The translations under genes were made by a program, and so were the position numbers. Source: Acanthornis magna (taxonomy: Eukaryota > Chordata > Aves > Passeriformes > Acanthizidae). Taken from it: a stretch of DNA of 64,000 bases. The stretch lies in NCBI GenBank assembly GCA_036785705.1, contig JAWUZG010000032.1, forward strand, positions 10,496,001 through 10,560,000. Direction: 5' to 3'. The notes under the pieces are model-generated. The model was not told where the DNA came from and searched no databases. It saw only the letters and a program-made list of their open reading frames with translations. Positions 26,721-37,200 of this stretch are shown piece after piece; the first letter of the stretch is position 1, and every line of letters starts with the position of its first letter.

Positions 26721-26978
26721 CCCTGCCCAGCCCATCCATCTGCACACTATCCCTGCCCAGCCCGTCCATCTGCACACTATCCCTGCCCAGCCCATCCATC
26801 TGCACACCATCCTGCCCAGCCCTGTCCTGCCGCATGCCATCCCTGCCCAGCCCGTCCATCTGCACACCATCCTGCCCAGCCTGTCCATCTGCACACCATC
26901 CTGCCCAGCCCTGTCCCGCTGCATGCCATCCCTGCCCAGCCCGTCCTGCTCACGCCATCCCTGCCCAGCCCGTCCGCC
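26721..26978 (+). repeat. 30-bp minisatellite (VNTR) inside the LTR
   Basis: About eight to nine units of roughly 30 bp run head to tail. The recurring core is CCCTGCCCAGCCC followed by (A/G)TCCATCTGCACAC, with some units ending in a variant GTCCTGCCGCATGCCAT half. Unit variants alternate, which suggests higher-order duplication. The array keeps frames open on both strands, producing Pro/Ser/Cys-rich translations that should not be annotated as proteins. Confidence 0.9.
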
Positions 26979-27208
26979 ATTACCCACGTGACACAGAGCT
27001 GACCTCGTGCCACAGCACCCCCTGCAGCTTCACAGGAGTCACTGCACCTGCCCTGCCCAACTGGGAGCCAACAGCGCCCCTGCTGGCTGTGACTGTGACT
27101 GCACCAAATGGGAAAGAGCCTGGCAGCCCAGGGACATCTGACACCGGGTTTGGGTTTTGTTTGTTGTTACTATTATTGTTACTGATTGTTTGCCTCCTTA
27201 TATATACT

Positions 27209-27214
27209 AGTAAA
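27209..27214 (+). terminator. LTR poly-A signal AGTAAA
   Basis: AGTAAA, a common variant of AATAAA, precedes the T/C-rich stretch that would be U5. It supports the + orientation of the LTR. Confidence 0.5.
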
Positions 27215-27358
27215 GAACTGTTACTCCTTTTCCCATATCTTTGCCTGAAAGCCTTTGATTCCAAAGTTATAACAATTAGGAGGCAAGGGGTTCACATTCT
27301 CTATTCTAAGGAAGGTTCCCACCTTCCTTAGCAGATGCCTGTCTTTCAAACCAAAACA

Positions 27359-27363
27359 ATAAA
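27359..27363. repeat. right target-site duplication of solo LTR (ATAAA)
   Basis: Exact copy of the 5 bases that precede the LTR, directly after its CA terminus. Confidence 0.75.
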
Positions 27364-27411
27364 GAATAATAAGGTTACAAAGTCAAGCAGTCTAATGGAA
27401 GAAAAAAGCAA

Positions 27412-27690
27412 ATTCACAGAGTTATAGGATAATCCTGTTGGGAAGAAGACTCTAGAAGTTGCCAATCCAACCTCTTGTTCAAAGCAGGGTCAGCTAGGAG
27501 CTCACACCAGGTTGCTCATGGATTTATCCGGGTGGGTCCTGAAAATGTGCAGTCCCCCAGAAACCTGCTCCATTTCTGGGCCATCCTCACATTGTTAAAG
27601 TTTCTATTTCCATGCACTTTGAACACTGTCCTGCTGCAATTTATGTGCATTCTTTCTCATCCTGCCTGTGTCTGTCTTCCTGATGACATT
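27412..27690 (-). mobile_element. CR1 LINE 3' fragment (sense on -)
   Basis: Read on the + strand it is the reverse complement of a CR1 3' end: 'CACAGAGTTATAGGATAAT', 'CCAATCCAACCTCTTGTTCA', 'AAGCAGGGTCAGCTAGGAGC', 'CACCAGGTTGCTCATGG', and, near the truncated end, 'CATTCTTTCTCATCCTGCC'. It lies about 50 bp beyond the solo LTR. The 84-codon + frame crossing it is not a gene. Confidence 0.8.
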
Positions 27691-28944
27691 GTCATAGGTC
27701 CTAGAAGGCTGTTTGTAGGACCCCCTTAATATTTTTCTTATTTAACTTTAGGAAACTTCATTAAAGTTTTCTTCTCAACTTTACTTTAGTTTCCTGTTGT
27801 ATATGGCATGTGCTATCATAGAGTGTCCAATTACCTTAACAAATGCCACTTCTTTCTTAAGATTTTATCCTCATTTACAGAAAAGGATAGATAGCATCTT
27901 ACATAAAGGGTAGGAACTTATTATATTTTTATCCTGGATTTTTTAGCATACGCCCTCATTTTTTCTTTGGAAGACTCTTAAAATTAACCTCCTAAGAAGG
28001 TTTTCTCATTGATTCTAGTAGTATTGACTGTAAGACTTGTGCGAGAATTGGAATTTGCATTACACAAAATTGCATAGACTAGTCCTGTATTCTTAATTTC
28101 TGATTTGTAAAACCAAAAAAAAAAAAATGTTCCTGCAAAACATTTTCAAATTAGAAATCGACCTGTTTACGCTGAGCAACTCAGACTGAGCAAAGCTCTG
28201 ATACTTAGGTTACATGATTTGTTTTCACAATTTCATAACTTCAAATACCAGGTGGGTTGAATGTTTATTATGCTTATTTTATAAGTAGGAAATTGAAGGA
28301 CAGAATAAGACATTTTTAGAACAACTCTATATTTGGTATTTCTACACTTGGACACCTGAGAACATTATTAAACAGAGAGTCTTGAGCCCTTGTTCTCATC
28401 CAAATAAAGACATGAACTCTTGTGGACCTTTAGGAGACTATGATACTCTAGAAAGAAAATGACGGGGACTTGAGTTTTCTCTGTTACTCTGTGAGGATCT
28501 TCACAGGGACAAGCATCTTGACTTAATTATATTTACAGCTGTTTTGGAGAATAGAGTGCAGCTCATACATCTGCTGCGAAGGACAACTGCCAAAAATTGA
28601 CACTCTGCTTACAAGTCCTGTACAAAACTAAAAATAAGTGATGGTTTTCTGATTTGATCAGTCTACACCCCAACACAGTAGGTTTTGGAGGAGAGCACAG
28701 AGAAGGGGCCAGTATCTCTGCGCGCAACAGAGATCCACATCCTCTGCAGTGGTGGTGACACGTGGCAGGACATGGACTGCAGCTCCCCCAGAGCATGCAT
28801 CCCTGACACATCAGAGACCTTGGACCACATTTAGTTTTTAAGGGTTGATGCAATTCTACCTCTGTGGGCTGTAGAGTCACGAGGGACCTCTCATGAGGGC
28901 TCAGTTTAGACGTGCCTCATACCAACAGCAGCACATGGGTGCTG
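27691..28944. other. AT-rich intergenic DNA; weak MIR-like traces
   Basis: No gene seen. Short phrases near 27855-27895 and 28270-28310 (for example TTTATAAGTAGGAAATTGAA) faintly resemble the complementary 'TTTTACAGATGAGGAAACTG' core of MIR SINEs, but the match is too short to call. Confidence 0.5.
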
Positions 28945-29078
28945 TGAGGGTGTTCAAAACCCAACGGGACATGATGCCAGGCAATGGGCTATAGCTGACA
29001 CTGCTGTAAGCAGGGACTAGATGATCTCCAGAGGTGCTGTCCAGCCCCAAATGGTCAGTAATTCTGTGATTCTGTGAC
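28945..29078 (+). mobile_element. CR1 LINE 3' terminus (sense on +)
   Basis: 'TGTTCAAAACCCAACGGGAC', an AACC-equivalent 'GGCTATAGCTGACACTGCTG' block, then 'GACTAGATGATCTCCAGAGG' and the terminal 'AATTCTGTGATTCTGTGAC' with two copies of the ATTCTGTG tail repeat. The intact tail marks the exact 3' end of the insertion near 29078. It is 5'-truncated to about 130 bp. Confidence 0.85.
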
Positions 29079-30299
29079 TTTTTATCTCTAAATCTGACGT
29101 TTCAATAAACTCTCCACAGACTACAAAATGAGTGGCGCTTGTTTTCATTTACAGCTCTTTCTTTCTTCCCCCCTTTTAAAATAAGCTCAGAAATCTCTAA
29201 TTTGTGGTCTTTTGTCTCTTCATGGATTTTGTGGGGGTTTCTCCATATATTCTGAAGCGTAGATCCTGAAAACACCACAGCTCAGGACCTGTGTGGAGTT
29301 ATGTTCAGACTACATCTGTACATCAGGCTACATCAGGATACAGACTGTAGCTACTGTCTGTAGACCCATATGTTTTCTCAGTAATAGATGGTGGGAAAAG
29401 GGTATCATAAGATCATGCTATCCTTGCTGCACCTTTGCTGCACCAGCTTCCTGCAACCTGGCAGTTGTTAGTGTTTTTACCTGAGTCTTTATGTTCCTTA
29501 ATGGTCTTTTCACCCATGCATTTACCAGTCAATTTGAACCAATTTACCTTTCTGGATTCCATAACATCCTACAGCAATCATTCCACAAAATGCTTTTGAC
29601 TGCATCTCTTTGCTTTAAAGTTGCTGCTTAAGTTCATTTCTTTCTTCCTGTGTTGTGACTAGTGAGTAATCACTCCCTCCTTGTGTCCTCCATGATTTCA
29701 TGGAGGTGCATGTGATTTCATGCACTCCAAAAATATTCACCTAAGGAATCTTTCTTCTGTGCTAAAGAATGCTAATCTATCTACTTTAAAAGCAGTTGTT
29801 TCATACTCCTACTCATCTTTGCCATCTTCTACTGTTTATTCTATTAGACATATCCATGGGCTCAGAAGAGAGGACTGTTTGTTATGCTTAAGATATGGAC
29901 AGACAGTAGCATCCCGTTTTTTCTTTTATTTCTTCTTTTTATTATTATTATTATTTCTTTTTTTAAATTCTTTTTTTAATTTTATTTTTTATTCTTAATA
30001 TGTAATGTTTTATTTTATCTACTGAGCAGACATCTTCTTAGAATAAACCATATTGCTTCCATGATCCAATTCCTGCGATGTAAGAACTGATTTAGGTAGA
30101 GCCTTTAAGTAGATAATATCTAGTCAGAGTTGGTTTTCTCCATGTGTTTACATTACATCATCTACATTAAAATTTATCTGCAATTTTCAATTTTGTTAGA
30201 ACTGTGGCTTTCCCACAGCAATACCCCAGTTTTGTGAGGCAATGCTTCATCAGCTCTTTCTGGCTTGGCTGTGCTTTGGTTCCACTAGCGCATCATGAT
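29079..30299. other. AT-rich intergenic DNA with T-rich low complexity
   Basis: No gene recognised. The stretch 29918-30000 is T-rich with a short TTA trinucleotide run. On the minus strand this stretch lies beyond the decayed Ty3/gypsy remnant and could contain its unrecognisable C-terminal integrase or 3' end. Confidence 0.5.
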
Positions 30300-30400
30300 G
30301 TATCTGTGGCCTGCCTGCAGCTACCTTCTTCAAAGTAAATCATTTGTGGCCATGCTTTTGGTGGTAAATGGAGATGCTTCATCTGTGTATTTATCGTATG
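30300..30400 (-). pseudogene. possible integrase remnant of Ty3/gypsy element
   Basis: Reading the minus strand, one frame gives the phrase HLHLPPKAWPQMIYFE. It resembles the Ty3/gypsy integrase stretch just before the catalytic core, where a short Pro-rich segment leads to PW..V..DLF. It sits downstream of the clear RNase H remnant in the right order, though about 100 residues further away than usual. The zinc finger and catalytic residues are not evident. Low-confidence companion of the pol remnant. Confidence 0.3.
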
Positions 30401-31131
30401 TACCTATCCTGAGTACCCATCTCATCAAAATTTTTGTGACTAACTGATTCCAACTACTTAGGCTAGAGGCAATTTGAGCTAGTTAATTATATTTTAAAAG
30501 TCAAATTGCTCTACAACCTCATGCCTATTGAAAAGCGTGCTGTAGTCAGACCAGGAATAATATATTTCACAAAAATAGATGTATATGATCGTTTGTTCAA
30601 GCATGGTTACTGTCTTGTGTTGTAATCGCAGGGAAGACAGAATGACTATTTTTAAAAGCTTCATCATAAACAATTATATTTGCCTGTAATTCATTAATGG
30701 GCCATGTCTTCTTATATTGTTCTTTCAGACATCTTGCTACTTATATGTTCTTTGTAGTTTTTGTAAGTCAAATAGCCTTAATGAAAGCAACTGTTCTTTT
30801 TAGGTCAACATTAAAGTTTTGCCCTACTCTTGGGTTTTTGATTTTGTAAATCATCCTTCTATCAATCATTTGAAGCATTCCTTTTTTCTGTGATAGCTTG
30901 GCAATCATTATCTTGGTGCATTCAGATAAAATCTCAACAGTACTGAAAGCCTTGCCTTATAATAAGGTCTGGGAATATACTGTTCTGATTCTCCAGGACT
31001 ATTTTTCATAGGATCTTGTTCCTAACAATAGTGCCAGGAATAATAGTCCTCATTTTCACCTGAAAGCAGACCACATTTTTAATCAGATTCACAGGACATA
31101 ACATACCTCTTGACTTAGCTTCATTGCTCTG

Positions 31132-31640
31132 TCAAAATGCTCTGAGTGCATCTGCAACCACTAATTCTTTCCCCACTTGGCGTTCAATTTGCAAATCATA
31201 TGTTTGTAGCTGAAAAAAACAAGCTCTATTCTTAGCAGCAGCAGAATGGTTTGCCAGGCCCCTTTTGGCACTGTCAACATGTGGTTTATGGTCAGTGTCA
31301 GCTAATAGTGGCCTCTCATAAATAAAAACATGAAATATTTTTCACTCATGGACTGAGGCCAAAGCCACTTTCTTTATTTTCGTTTTTTGAAAGCTTGGTT
31401 TTACTTCATTCCTATGATGATTATTCTATTGGGGTTTTTAAGTTTTGACCACACCATTGTAAAGGATTGTGCAATGCTTTTCTTAGAGCCATCAGTGAAA
31501 AAACTTGTTTTGCATTTATCATCATAGCAACTCACAACTGAATTCTCATCAAATCTTTTAATCTCTTCCCTCTTTTAAGGGCCAGAATGAGTGTTTTGTC
31601 TCTGTCAAGATACCAATTCACTACAGCCTGGTTTCCTAAG
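31132..31640 (-). pseudogene. decayed Ty3/gypsy-type pol (RNase H region)
   Basis: On the minus strand, 31380 down to 31132 reads in one frame with one internal stop and then a terminal stop. In correct order and spacing it shows an ALASVHE..KIFHVFIY stretch (equivalent to the LA.V.ACEKFH.YIYG motif), then DTDHKP, an LQTYDLQI segment and GKELVVADAL, the usual end of the RNase H connection in Ty3/gypsy elements. Just upstream, in a shifted frame, V..CYDDK....FTDGSK matches the start of RNase H (YD..K....DASK). Frameshifts and stops make it a pseudogene. The flanks 31640-32600 have long minus frames (169 and 181 codons) without recognisable RT motifs. Intact Ty3/gypsy elements are rare or absent in birds, so this is probably very old. 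Confidence 0.75.
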
Positions 31641-33756
31641 CACAGAAAAAAACACTTTATATTTACCATTTCTCTAAATATTCCCCTTGCTTCTAGATAA
31701 GAGAGTTTTAGTGTAAATGTATGGCTTCTTGGAGTTGACATCTAAGTGAAGGGTCCTTTTTCTACACTGAATTGCACCTGCCTGGACATTTGTTGATTTT
31801 TCTTGTTGCTGTGTGTTTCTGAATCAAAGAGTCTACTTCCCTATCTTCTTGCCTGAGACTTAAGAAGTTCTGTGGGATCACTGGGATTTTCAAGTGGAGT
31901 ACGTAGAAGAGAAATGTGAACTTCCTGCTCCTTTGAACATGATCTTGGAACATGTTTGACACCGCAGGTTCCCCTGCCATCTCCAGTGAATGCATCTTTT
32001 GGATGAAACCAAGGGTTTTGGCATGTTTCTAATGTGGTCTTTTCTTCTACTACTATTAAACGAACATGTTTTCCATATTCCGTAAAATGGAGTGTAAGTA
32101 CATCACACAGAAAGAAACTGGGAAGAGATAATGAAAAGATATTCCTGTCATAACACTCCTTGTGCCTTTGCACACACACAAGTATACAAAATTGACACCA
32201 GAGCAGCAAATAAAAAATCTGCTGCAAAGGCATGGTGAAGTGAGCTGCAGACTTGCAGCAGGAGAGTAGCCTGTGGCAAGAGGTGATAGACAGCAAAGCC
32301 AAAAATCCAAAATCTGGCTGGTGAGTGAGCTCAGAAGGAAGTAGAATGGGCCATTCCTGGGGAAGGGCAGTGATGCCCCAAGGCACATGAGGGACACTAA
32401 CACCAAGCTCTCTGATGCTACCCTGGTTATAAGCACTGGATTATGGCAGTCTGTTTCTTCTGTCCACAAGGTTGTTGCTGGATTTTTTCCCTTGGAGCAA
32501 ACATTTGCTTTTGGCACCACCTTGGCTTCGGCTTCTCTGACCATATTGGAAGTACTGTGCCCCATTAGGCCTCAGGCTGACTGTCCATTTGTCATCACTG
32601 CCCTTTGGGGTTTGTTTGAGCTATCAGTATAGTGGTGTTCGCTGTTCCTCCTCTGTCTGTGTACCACAGAAATGTGTGCAAGGCCTTGTATCTTCTTTTC
32701 CATATGCTTACCGTTAGAAGTGCTGTTCCGCAAAGCATACACAGCTTTTTGTGTTATTTCCTTGTGGAATTTTATTTTGAGCTCTTATATACTTTTGTAT
32801 TCCAGGTCACTCTTTTCACATATCTTGCTGGGCTTAGGTGTCCCAAAGCATGTCATTCTGGTCAGGTAGGCTCCTTTCCTTGAGGAAATCAAATGGCTCT
32901 GTTCAAAGGTTTATTTTGGGAACTCCACAACAATCTTGAGGCATTCTGTCTTGCATCTAAATCCAAATTTCTCATTTATTATGTAGTTTTGTTAGCCCCA
33001 AATACATTCCAAGCTGCAGCCTTCAGCTGTCAGTCAGTCTCTGTTCAACTATTTTTACTTCTTTTTACTTCTTGGTGTATTGAAACCTGTTTCTCCTAAT
33101 TTTCGTCTTCATATGAAGATAAGGAAAAGATAAGAAACAGCAGAGGAAATAGTCAAAGTGAAATCTTGTAAAATCAATAGCTACACTATTGTTTTTATAA
33201 TACATATGAAATGAATATGGTACTACACTGCACTGACTGTACATAATTTTAGCTTTCCTGATTTTTTTCAATTATTATGGCTCAGACTTTCCTAAAACTA
33301 CCACTTTCAAAAAGTTCAAAATATGACTAATATCAGCCTCCAGACTCTGACATCTATGAAGAAACATGTCTTAAGTAGGGGTTGATTTTTAGTAGAAATT
33401 GTTTTAGTCTTTGAGCTGTTTAAGCATTGACAGGAACCTGCTGCCTCTTTTACTGTCCCATAAAATTATATTTCAATAAATGTCCTTTTCTAAGACCGCA
33501 AGATGGAAAGAAAATTAAATTTTGACCTACCAGCTGATGTTGAAAGAATATGTTCCCTGTGTGTGAACATGAAAAGAATATATTTGTTGCCTGCTTTCTC
33601 CTCCAACACTGACCTGAATGACCCACTGCCCCACCTTAGCATCTTAGCAGAGAATATGAATCAGTTTCTACTTCTGAAGGGCAGTCATATGCTTTCCATC
33701 ACTCAGCATCACAGTTTATTTCTTAATAAAGCTAAGCATGCTGACTTGAAATACGG
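31641..33756. other. possible upstream part of retroelement, then unique DNA
   Basis: The minus-strand frames at 31841-32386 (181 codons) and 32056-32565 (169 codons) overlap each other in different frames. They lie where reverse transcriptase would be expected relative to the RNase H remnant, but I find no FxDD, LPFG or other RT motif. They may be degraded retroelement sequence or chance. From about 32.6 kb onward nothing is recognised. Confidence 0.4.
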
Positions 33757-33893
33757 AATTACAGAATAGGTGGGTTGGAAGGAACCTTTAAAGGTTATCT
33801 AGTCCAACCTCCCCTGCTATGGGCAGGGACATCTTTCAATAGATCAGGTTGATCAAGACCCCAGCCGATGTGAACTTGAACATGTCCAGTGAT
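33757..33893 (-). mobile_element. older CR1 LINE, 3' part (interrupted)
   Basis: Reverse-complement CR1 3' end: 'ATTACAGAATAGGTGGGTTG', 'AAGGTTATCTAGTCCAACCT', 'TATGGGCAGGGACATCTTTC', then 'TTGAACATGTCCAGTGAT'. The homology to CR1 stops abruptly at 33893, where a second CR1 begins with its own 3' tail, and seems to resume at 34237. Confidence 0.8.
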
Positions 33894-34236
33894 CGTAGAA
33901 TCAGAGAATGGTTTGTGTTGGAAGGGGACTTTCAAGATCATCTAGTTCCAAGCCCCTGCCATGGGCAGGGACATATTCAACTAGACCAGGCTGCTCAGAG
34001 ACCCATCCAACCCAGCCCTGAGCACCTCCAGGGGTGAGGCATCCACAACTGCCAAATGTGGGCAACCTGTTCCAGTGCTTGATCATCCTCACAGTAAAGA
34101 ATTTTTTCCTAATATCTTAATCTAAACCTACTCTCTTTCAATTTGAACCCATTCTCCCTTGTCCCATCACTACATATTTTTGTAAATAGTCTTGCCCCAT
34201 CTTTCCTATAGATTCCCTTCAGGTCCTGGAAGGAAA
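33894..34236 (-). mobile_element. younger CR1 LINE nested in an older CR1
   Basis: The segment begins with a CR1 tail in reverse complement (CGTAGAATCAGAGAATGG) and continues through the well-conserved blocks 'GGAAGGGGACTTTCAAGATC', 'CATGGGCAGGGACATATTC', 'CCAGGGGTGAGGCATCCACA', 'GCAACCTGTTCCAGTGCTTG', 'ACAGTAAAGAATTTTTTCC' and 'CCATTCTCCCTTGTCCCATC'. It is the longest and best-preserved CR1 in the window, 5'-truncated near 34236. It is flanked by TGAT on both sides (33890-33893 and 34237-34240), a possible short target duplication. Confidence 0.88.
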
Positions 34237-34264
34237 TGATGAGGCATTCAAAGCTTCTGTGTTA
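34237..34264 (-). mobile_element. continuation of the interrupted older CR1
   Basis: Directly after the nested copy, 'GATGAGGCATTCAAAGCTTC' matches the CR1 block 'GATGGGGCATCCACA.CTTCT' that should follow the point at which the older copy was interrupted. The remnant fades after about 28 bp. Confidence 0.55.
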
Positions 34265-37200
34265 TTCTATCCAAAGCTTCTTTGGGCAAGCTATATGCTT
34301 TCATTCTTGCCCTAAAGACATTCGTATTTAATTTTTATTGGTGCTTTCTCATGACCTCAATGAAGCAACTCTTCTTTTTCAGGCTGGGAACATTTCTTCA
34401 GAGTGCTCATGTGTCAGCTATCCCACACTGACCCACAAAGACCATTTCCATACAGCAGACTTCCACTGTGACCAAAATCCTCCTCTGGCTTTTGCAGAAA
34501 AACAGGCATTGAACAACATTAGGAGCAGGAGTTGCTCTTAACTCTCTACACCACCTATTAGTAGAGGAAAAACCTTCCTCCCATAAGTCTAACTCAACAA
34601 GAGCTTCCCAACCTGACACCCTTTACCGCTGTGACTTTTATGTTCTGAAAACATCCTCACAGCTTCCTAGGGAGTGATGTTCAGTAATTGCAGCACCCTC
34701 CAAGGTACCCCAAGCCAGAGCACTCCCTGACACACGCAGGTCTGGGGCTGTCACTGCACCGCAGGGCTGCACTGTAGGTAGTGCCAGCTGGGAGCTCTGG
34801 GCACAGATGGCTCCCAGACACCATGTCCTACACACTGGTATGGCTGCCTGCACTTGATTTGCTCAGTTAGAGAGTGTTTGATTTCCTCTGCATATCTCTC
34901 TCAGAAATTAACTGTTTCCATTTCATACATCAGCTTCTCTTCTAAGTCGCAGGTACAGAGTCAGGGGCTGATTTAGAGCTGCCGTGGCCTCCTCTTTGTG
35001 CATTATTGTTTGAACATCTGCCTGTTTAAAAAAGCCCTGCTTGCTCTAATTGCAGCTTTGGGCAGCATCTTGGCACAACACACTCTTGAGGTTTGATTGA
35101 CTATTTTGTCTATTTTCATCTTCTGTAGAATGGTTTTTCTTCTTTCTGATGGGCATGGCATGATCTTTGGAAGCATCTCAAATCACTGCCATAAAATTTA
35201 ATGCAAAGACCAGAGGGTGAGACATTCTCCCCTCCCAAAATTTCTGAGCGCCCCTGTTGGCTGGATAAGCTCAATCTCCTCGTACACAGTGGAGCTGAGC
35301 CAGCTGACACCACTTGTGAATCTGGCACTTTGCATTCAGACAAAAACTACTGTTTCATGCAGAATCTATTTTTTACCTCTAAGAAAGGAGTCCAGGAACT
35401 GCAATCACAAAGGGTTTTACAAATGAGTCTATAATTTAGAGCCTCAAAACCATTGTTCATCTGCTGTTTTATCCTGGATTAGATATCACAGGCTCCAGGC
35501 AGCCCTCTGCCCCAATGTGTTGAACAGCTGATGCCTTCTTCTTAAACTCGCCCCACTAGACCTCTGCATGAGGTGCACTAGGGCTGAGCATGCCTGCCTG
35601 GGGAGTATGTAACTGATTTGGCTTCACAAAAAATATGTCAAGAAAAGATAGCAGATGCACACCCCTTAGTTGTCATCCTCCTCACTTGTTCAGCACTTCT
35701 GTGATTACCCCCTGGTATTGGACATCTGTGAGACAAATATAACTTGCACCTGAGGCCATCAAAGTCAACTGCACAGGGCAGGGTGGAAATACTCATATTT
35801 CCTCTGGGTCTTGTTCCACTTTCCTGGAAGAAGTCAATATGCAGTAGTTCAGAGAAAGAACGAGGATGAAATCTTTTTCCCTCCTGAATTAGAGCATCCC
35901 AACAGAAAAAGGAATACAAGGATGTCAAATGTGATTAATTTTAAGTATAAAGTAAAATAACAGCAATATTTAGGGTCCTTCACTGGTAGATAAGAATATT
36001 GATTACTAGTCTGTAAAATAATGCCCATAATACTCTTTTTTTTTTTTTTTTTTACCTTTTTGGTTTTGTCATTACTGGAATTGTATATATAGATGAAGAA
36101 TAGCCTCAAATGATGGGGAGCTAGAAACTGACTACAGCAAGATTTTAAACCAGTGAGATATCTTGTGTGAATCTATATTTTAAAACAATGATTGGCATGT
36201 ATAATTTTGAGTTGGGTAGCTCACCAAGAATTCTTTTTCCCAGAATTTAAATCCATTTTTCTTTGTTTACACTGAAAATATTCTACATTCCCCAAGTATA
36301 GAAAGCTACTCTGACTATAAAGCCTTGCCATTGCAGCTTTTTCTTTTCTGTCACTTCCAGCAGTTAGAGACTCTTATTTATGACTTTAATATAAATTTCC
36401 TCCCTAGTGTACTTGTCACTGAGGTCTTGTCTAAATTCTTGTTTTAAGTCATAGAAGTTCTTTATTCCCAAAGGCATTATTCTCTATCAGAATTTTGTCT
36501 ATTTTCACTCCTAAAAATGAAACTTGAGATTTTCTTGATACTGTATGTTAATTCTCTTCATCTTTAGAATTCTTTTCAATGACATTGATCCCTCTTAAAT
36601 TTTATATGCAAGTGCTTTATTTAAAACTTAAGATGAACTCAAAGAGAGTCCAGTTTGTCTGAGAGACTTGTGGGATGGACAAGAAAGGATTTGTGCCCCT
36701 CATTTCCGAAACTTTGGACTGGGGACAGAACAATACCTAAGTACAAACTGCTAATGCAATTTGAGATATCAGATGGCTCAGATGACTCAAATGCCCTAGG
36801 GCATTTCAAGTATATGGCCCTTGAAATAACACTAAATATCTATGTTCAGGTAACTGATTCCTACCTGAAGGAAGTGGGTTTAAGACACCTGAAGTTAGGT
36901 AGCTAAACACAGGTGTTCATGTGTGAGGCAGGTGCCAAGCTTGCATTATAGCTAGGAGGGCTCAATTCAAACTGGCAGCTGGAGGCACACGATCTGAGGC
37001 TGCACGTCACACCACGTTTATTTTTGGCTTTCATAAAGAGTATGCAATTTAGCTCATATGTCACACTCGGGTCAGAAGAAACCATTCCTCATCCAGAGCT
37101 GTGCCAAGGGCACTGCACATTTGTGTTCTTTTCAAACAAAGTGGATTTTCATGTGCATTTATTTGCTGGGAGCCAAGTTGGCTGCGAAATTAGCCAGAGC

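Larger units (their letters stand above)
26248..27358 (+). mobile_element. solo endogenous retroviral LTR (ERVL-like), + orientation
   Basis: The 1111-bp segment starts TGTTGAAGG and ends ACCAAAACA, giving canonical TG...CA termini flanked by an exact 5-bp ATAAA duplication. Internal order fits an LTR: a G-run, an X-box-like GTTGCTAGGTAAC (26287-26299), a TATA-like TATTTAA (26311), a GC-rich R/U3-proximal part with a 30-bp VNTR, an AGTAAA poly-A signal (27209) and a T/C-rich U5. No internal gag, pol or env lies next to it, so it is a solo LTR left by recombination. I recall very similar LTR 3' portions from songbird genomes and the 5-bp duplication suggests ERVL, but the family name needs a repeat-library search. 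The 322-codon frame from 26363 to 27331 is chance and tandem-repeat translation, not a retroviral protein. Confidence 0.85.

Noticed and set aside
26987..27090. Extra CTCF sites in the LTR 3' half
   Set aside because: The AGGGGG-containing matches miss several core positions, including the conserved CC or GGC.
26363..27331. 322-codon + open frame
   Set aside because: It lies within the solo LTR and is kept open by the 30-bp VNTR; it has no retroviral or cellular domain.
28260..28320. Second MIR-like SINE
   Set aside because: The match to the GGAAACTGAGG core is too short and diverged to distinguish from chance.
31841..32565. Overlapping 181- and 169-codon minus frames as a gene
   Set aside because: They overlap in different frames, show no recognised domain and lie next to decayed retroelement sequence.
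35638..35928. 96-codon minus frame as an exon or viral fragment
   Set aside because: No recognisable motif and no flanking splice sites I could support.
36470..36560. Minus-strand phrase VSFLGVKID resembling a reverse-transcriptase motif
   Set aside because: Only nine residues match, neighbouring RT motifs are absent, and it lies nearly 5 kb from the RNase H remnant, so it may be chance.
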